This document shows positions 60,206 through 64,000 of a stretch of 64,000 nt of DNA, one piece after another. This DNA comes from DATAPD01 sp036265385 (GTDB lineage: Bacteria > Acidobacteriota > Terriglobia > Terriglobales > Acidobacteriaceae), in contig DATAPD010000015.1 of assembly GCA_036265385.1 (NCBI GenBank), positions 1 through 64,000 on the forward strand, in the 5' to 3' direction. The notes under the pieces were generated by a model, which saw nothing but the letters and a program-made list of their open reading frames with translations, was not told the DNA's origin and searched no databases. Numbering within the stretch: position 1 is the first letter of the stretch; the number at the start of each line of letters is the position of its first letter. Made by a program: the position numbers and the translations under genes.

Positions 60206-61702
60206 GTGCCGGACGATCCGAAGTGGGAACTAGCGCTGTTGGCAACGGTCCAGAGCTTTTACCAAAAGCTCCTTAGCGACAATCTAGGCGCATTGGTACC
60301 GACCCCACGTACGTTGGAGCGGGAGTATGTCAGCAGCGAAACAGCTGATATACGACAAACGCTAGCGGAGATGCAGACATGGTTGAAGGTGCTCGACATG
60401 GCGGTAACCCCAGCCATGTTGCGCCAGGCACTCACCCCCGAAACCGATCCAGAGATCGCGGAAGCGCTCATTCGCTATTTCGTCCGCACACGAAATTTTT
60501 CAGAAAGTAATCGCGACAAGACGGATTTAGTGGGGACTTTCTTGTACCGGCATCCTCGCGTCCCCGGACAGTGGGAGACAAGCGGTTATGGACTGGATGG
60601 CGCACTTCCGTTGTCGCCTTTTGAAATCGCACTTCTGGAAATTTTGGCGGACTCTGAAACACCATCGCTTTCCGAAGAAGATATCCAACTATTGCGTGGA
60701 TTCGGTCCCCTGCAGGAGGAGGCAGATTCCTTTCGCGACTTCAACGCTCTCATTGATTCAGGAATTATCGAGCGCGTGCGTAAGCTGAAAGCTGATTTTG
60801 GAGATTCCTTTTATCACCCAGGTGTTTTGGCCACAATCGCTCCGTATAACGCTACCTTCGGCGGCCGATTCGACGAACTTTTTCGTGGCGCAGCACAGGA
60901 AATCAAGGATTTTGCCAAGACCCTGGAAGGATTGGGCGGGACCATCTTGAGCACGGTTGATGGAGTTGAAGTTACAGTGGAACACGCTGCGGCGCTTGAG
61001 CCCAGCGAGTTGCTGAAGGTGGACTATGCGGCTGCACTCGAGAAGTTTCGCCGGGTCTCGAGACTCAAGAAAGAGCTGGAGCGCAGACCGCCGATCCGGC
61101 GATCTGCAATGACTGATAGTTTCGCGAGCAATCGCGGCGGAGTTCACGTAATCCCTATGCGTGGCAGCGGAGCGGCTGTGGCGGCGGCCCCTGCGCGCCA
61201 ATATGTGGCGTCTGCCGTAAGTTCGCAGCAAATATCTCTTGAAGAGGCACGCCTCGCGCGAGTGATCGAGTCAATTCGGATTTTCGTCCGCGTTGCTGAC
61301 GTGAAGGTGCGCAAAGTCGTGCCGATGCGCTATTTCAACCTGACGCTGAGCACGGCCGAAGTCGATGCCTACGGTGCGGATAGCGAGGATCGAAAAGATT
61401 CGCAGACGCTGGTGAATCGTACACTGATAAGAATCGTTGCAGTGCTCGCGAGGATGACTTCCGAGATGGAGGAGATGCGCCGGTCGCACGGCTCAGCTTC
61501 GCTCTGGAAGTTACGAGCAGATGCATTAGCAACCCTGCTCCAGATTGGCCGCACTCTGAATGAAGAATCAGGTCGCGTTATCGCATCCGCCCAAGCAGAT
61601 GGGCTTGTTGAGCAGACAGCCTCCCTAAAGGCTTCTCTACAGAAGATGCGAGATCGCGCTGATCAAGCAGTAAATCTGCTAGCGCACCCGGGAAAACAAT
61701 GA
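60206..61702 (+). CDS. hypothetical helical protein, 498 aa
   Basis: I do not recognise the family. The GTG start is supported by GGGAGA at 7 bases. The product is mostly helical with no signal peptide or membrane segment. Residues about 230-290 (DELFRGAAQEIKDFAKTLEG) and 440-495 (LATLLQIGRTLNEESGRVIA) look amphipathic or coiled-coil-like. A low-complexity Ala/Arg-rich linker (residues about 290-345) separates two halves. It is convergent with the RNase E/G gene, sharing a bidirectional terminator. Confidence 0.72.
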   Translation: MPDDPKWELALLATVQSFYQKLLSDNLGALVPTPRTLEREYVSSETADIRQTLAEMQTWLKVLDMAVTPAMLRQALTPETDPEIAEALIRYFVRTRNFSESNRDKTDLVGTFLYRHPRVPGQWETSGYGLDGALPLSPFEIALLEILADSETPSLSEEDIQLLRGFGPLQEEADSFRDFNALIDSGIIERVRKLKADFGDSFYHPGVLATIAPYNATFGGRFDELFRGAAQEIKDFAKTLEGLGGTILSTVDGVEVTVEHAAALEPSELLKVDYAAALEKFRRVSRLKKELERRPPIRRSAMTDSFASNRGGVHVIPMRGSGAAVAAAPARQYVASAVSSQQISLEEARLARVIESIRIFVRVADVKVRKVVPMRYFNLTLSTAEVDAYGADSEDRKDSQTLVNRTLIRIVAVLARMTSEMEEMRRSHGSASLWKLRADALATLLQIGRTLNEESGRVIASAQADGLVEQTASLKASLQKMRDRADQAVNLLAHPGKQ

Positions 61703-61747
61703 TTCCGCATAGACTTCGCGCCACCGCCCAAAAAAACAAAAATAAAA

Positions 61748-61771
61748 AAGGCCAGGAATGCTCCTGGCCTA
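61748..61771 (-). terminator. strong intrinsic terminator for the RNase E/G gene
   Basis: AGGCCAGGA (61749-61757) and TCCTGGCCT (61762-61770) form a perfect 9-bp stem with an ATGC loop. On the minus strand it is followed by TTTTTTATTTTTG. It also lies just after the convergent 498-aa gene but has no T-run on the plus strand. Confidence 0.85.
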
Positions 61772-61789
61772 ATCTTGTGAAACACAACC

Positions 61790-64000
61790 TCAGTTGATAT
61801 CAAACTGTTCCTGGTGCACTGCAGGATCAGACTTCACGATAATTGTTCGCTTGGTAAGCTCTTCCATCTCGTTCAACCATTTCCCGTTGCTGGTCTTCAG
61901 TGCTTTTGCAACGTCAGGGTGGACACGCAACATCACGTCCTGATGCTCGAGGTGCTTGGCCATCTTTCGCATTTCGACGTAAATCTCGTTGCAAATCGTG
62001 TTGACAGCCTTCACGTAGCCAGTGGATTGGCAATACGGGCACGGTGAACCGATCGTACGCTCCAAGGATTGTTTGACTCGCTTGCGAGTGATCGCCACCA
62101 GGCCAAAATCATTAAATTGAAGTACCTTTGAAGGCGCCCGATCGGCTCGAAGAGCTTCTTCTAAGGCCTGCATGACTTTCTGCCGATTGCGGCGCTCGTC
62201 CATGTCGATGAAATCGATTACGATAATGCCGCCAAGATCACGCAACCGAATCTGGCGAACAATTTCCTTGATCGCATCAACGTTGGTTTTTACAATCGTG
62301 TCTTCCAGACGCGCAGTCTTACCCACATATTTCCCAGTGTTCACGTCGATCGCGACTAGCGCCTCGGTCTGGTTAATCACGATGTAGCCGCCACTTTTCA
62401 GCCACACTTTCGACTTCAGCGCTTTGTTGATCTCCTCGGATAAGCCGAACTGATCGTACAAAGGCGTTTCTTTGGTATAGAGCTTTACTCGACGCACTAG
62501 CCCGGGTTGAAAACGGTTCGCAAAGCGAAGAATTCGCTCATACTCCTGCTCGGTGTCGACCCAAATTGCAGAAAAGTCCGATGTTACCTGGTCGCGCAAG
62601 ACCCGCTCGACAACGTTCAAATCGTGATAGATCAATGCAGGCGAATTGCTGTTTTCTGAACGAGTTTTGATTTCCGCCCAGAGGTTCTTCAAGAAGCGAA
62701 TATCTGCCCGCAATTCTTCTTCGGAAGCTCCTGCCGCAGCGGTGCGCACGATAAATCCACCTTGTCCATTTTCGCGCTCGCTCATAATGATGCGCTTCAG
62801 GCGTAGCCGTTCTTCGTCGGAGGAAATTTTGCGCGACACACCCGTGTGATTTACCGTCGGCATGTACACGAGGAATCGTCCGGGCAAAGCGATGTGGCTC
62901 GTGATCCGTGCGCCCTTTTTACCAATAGGTTCCTTGGCGATCTGAATCAGCACTTCCTGACCTTCTTTGAGAAGATCGGAGATCTGCGGCACCACCGTGT
63001 TTTCGCGACGACGGAAGCGGCGTCCACCACGACGTCCGCGACGACGATCGAATGCCGGAGCTGATCTTTGCGCCCTTTGTGTATAACCTGCTGTTTCCGC
63101 CGGAGCCCGAAGTTCAGCGCGAACCTCGCCATCTCCAGACTCGGCTGCGACTAAAGCCTCAGCTTCGGCTTGAGCTTCTTCCAACTCGATCTCTTCGCTG
63201 TCGTCGTCCTCTGATTCTGTGGCAGATTCAAGCGGCGGCTCTGCGGTAGAGGCTGGCGTTTCGGAGCCCGAATCCTCGGAAGCAGCAATCTGAGAAAGCT
63301 GCTCGCGATGTTCTTCTGCGGCCCGGGTTTCTTCCTCTAGTTCCTCGAACGTGGCATCTTCTTCCAATTCCTCGACATAGGAGGCGATATCGGCTTCCTC
63401 CTCGTCGATCTCTTCCTCTTCAAGTGTGCCAACGGCAGCAATAGGAGGTCCGGGATCAATTGAAGTCAAAGGCTCTTCTACAAAAGGTTGCGCTGCCTCG
63501 TCAGCGATTTCTTGTTCCTCACTCTCTTCAGCGAGTTGCTCATCCACTGCGGGTTCGGCCTTCAGGATTTCAGGAATTGACTCTCTTTCGTCGTCGCCTT
63601 CCCATGAGGAAGTTTCTTCGAACTGCTCTTCAATTTCAGCTGTCACCGGTACATCGCCGTGAAGTTCTCGGAGAGGCTCCGACGACTGTGTAGCGAACAG
63701 CGGCTCATCGTCCGCAAAGACTGCTGATCGCTCTGTTTTATTCTGCTCAGGAACTTGTGCCTCAGCGCGGCGCCGATATTTTGATATCGACTCTCCAGGC
63801 AGCAAAATTGGCTCGTAATCGGGAGGTGGGGTGAAATCATCGCTGCGCGTTGAGTTATCCGCTGTGGCGACCTCAGACGAACGCGGACGACGGGAATCGA
63901 AGCTTCTGCCACGGCCTCGACGGCGACCGCCCCTTCCTCGCCAGCTTCCGCGATACTCTCGCGGGGATTGTTCATTTTGTGAGGGCTGAGCGCTTCCTTG
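61790..64000 (-). CDS. ribonuclease E/G family protein, N-terminus beyond the window
   Basis: RNase E/G catalytic core: an S1-like domain (LIQIAKEPIGKKGARITSHI) and DNase I-like domain with AIDVNTGKY and VIDFIDMDERRN (the two metal-binding Asp sites). CPYCQSTG is the Zn-link. Upstream lies a long acidic, low-complexity region (Glu/Asp-rich, about 200 residues) between two Arg/Gly-rich patches: RGRRGGRRFRRREN next to the S1 domain and WRGRGGRRRGRGRSF near the window edge. The frame is open to base 64000 without a plausible start (a TTG at 63805 lies inside the reading frame), so the gene is partial; 736 residues are visible. The N-terminal extension may organise RNA or protein partners. Confidence 0.95.
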   Translation of the reverse strand, partial: QGSAQPSQNEQSPREYRGSWRGRGGRRRGRGRSFDSRRPRSSEVATADNSTRSDDFTPPPDYEPILLPGESISKYRRRAEAQVPEQNKTERSAVFADDEPLFATQSSEPLRELHGDVPVTAEIEEQFEETSSWEGDDERESIPEILKAEPAVDEQLAEESEEQEIADEAAQPFVEEPLTSIDPGPPIAAVGTLEEEEIDEEEADIASYVEELEEDATFEELEEETRAAEEHREQLSQIAASEDSGSETPASTAEPPLESATESEDDDSEEIELEEAQAEAEALVAAESGDGEVRAELRAPAETAGYTQRAQRSAPAFDRRRGRRGGRRFRRRENTVVPQISDLLKEGQEVLIQIAKEPIGKKGARITSHIALPGRFLVYMPTVNHTGVSRKISSDEERLRLKRIIMSERENGQGGFIVRTAAAGASEEELRADIRFLKNLWAEIKTRSENSNSPALIYHDLNVVERVLRDQVTSDFSAIWVDTEQEYERILRFANRFQPGLVRRVKLYTKETPLYDQFGLSEEINKALKSKVWLKSGGYIVINQTEALVAIDVNTGKYVGKTARLEDTIVKTNVDAIKEIVRQIRLRDLGGIIVIDFIDMDERRNRQKVMQALEEALRADRAPSKVLQFNDFGLVAITRKRVKQSLERTIGSPCPYCQSTGYVKAVNTICNEIYVEMRKMAKHLEHQDVMLRVHPDVAKALKTSNGKWLNEMEELTKRTIIVKSDPAVHQEQFDIN

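Overview
The window looks like chromosomal DNA of an Acidobacteriota bacterium, most likely class Terriglobia. This is an inference from gene content: eukaryote-type Ser/Thr kinases fused to TPR tails, secreted carboxypeptidase-regulatory-like proteins, the futalosine menaquinone pathway, MlaE/MlaF lipid transport, many Acidobacteria-type hypothetical proteins, and abundant short intergenic repeats. GC content is moderate by eye. There is no phage, transposase, integrase or CRISPR array. Most of the window is ordinary housekeeping DNA.

Layout. 1-8.7 kb: a truncated TolC-type efflux gene, tRNA-Glu, a hypothetical gene, then a minus-strand run recO-glyQ-glyS-ppdK. 8.9-15 kb: mlaE-mlaF on the plus strand, then a hypothetical gene, topA and dprA on the minus strand. 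15.1-25.5 kb, all plus strand: mqnA, a SemiSWEET-like protein, mqnC, a secreted repeat protein, a processive GT2, a solute-binding lipoprotein, an M24 peptidase, a small membrane protein, bioY and mqnD. Three futalosine-pathway genes thus sit within about 10 kb. 25.5-31 kb: a tandem repeat array, an rRNA-leader-like stretch, an M49-like metallopeptidase, a HAD hydrolase, an HD-GYP protein, a Rieske ferredoxin and a stand-alone nuoB. 31-45.7 kb, signalling and envelope: a frameshifted kinase-TPR gene, a REC-RsbRD-like regulator, a sulfatase-fold protein overlapping a sulfotransferase gene, marC, a doubly frameshifted UPF0126/TRIC gene, a hybrid histidine kinase and a Crp/Fnr regulator. 45.8-59.5 kb: a GT39-like protein, a DUF4097 protein, a methyltransferase, a zinc-ribbon mini-protein, two APC permeases flanking a HerA-like ATPase, then a GcvT-like aminomethyltransferase divergent from two tandem PYROXD2-like flavoproteins and purU. 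The window ends with a hypothetical gene convergent with a large RNase E/G that runs off the edge.

The best candidate for an undescribed system is the 49-59.5 kb block. It combines amine or amino acid uptake, folate-dependent one-carbon transfer, two unassigned FAD oxidoreductases and formyl-THF deformylase. Other items worth checking are two intergenic repeat families (one often starting exactly at TAG stop codons), two genes broken by single-base indels in short homopolymers, and a rRNA-leader-like element with a strong inverted repeat. Several small genes and start corrections are reported that a simple long-frame scan would miss.
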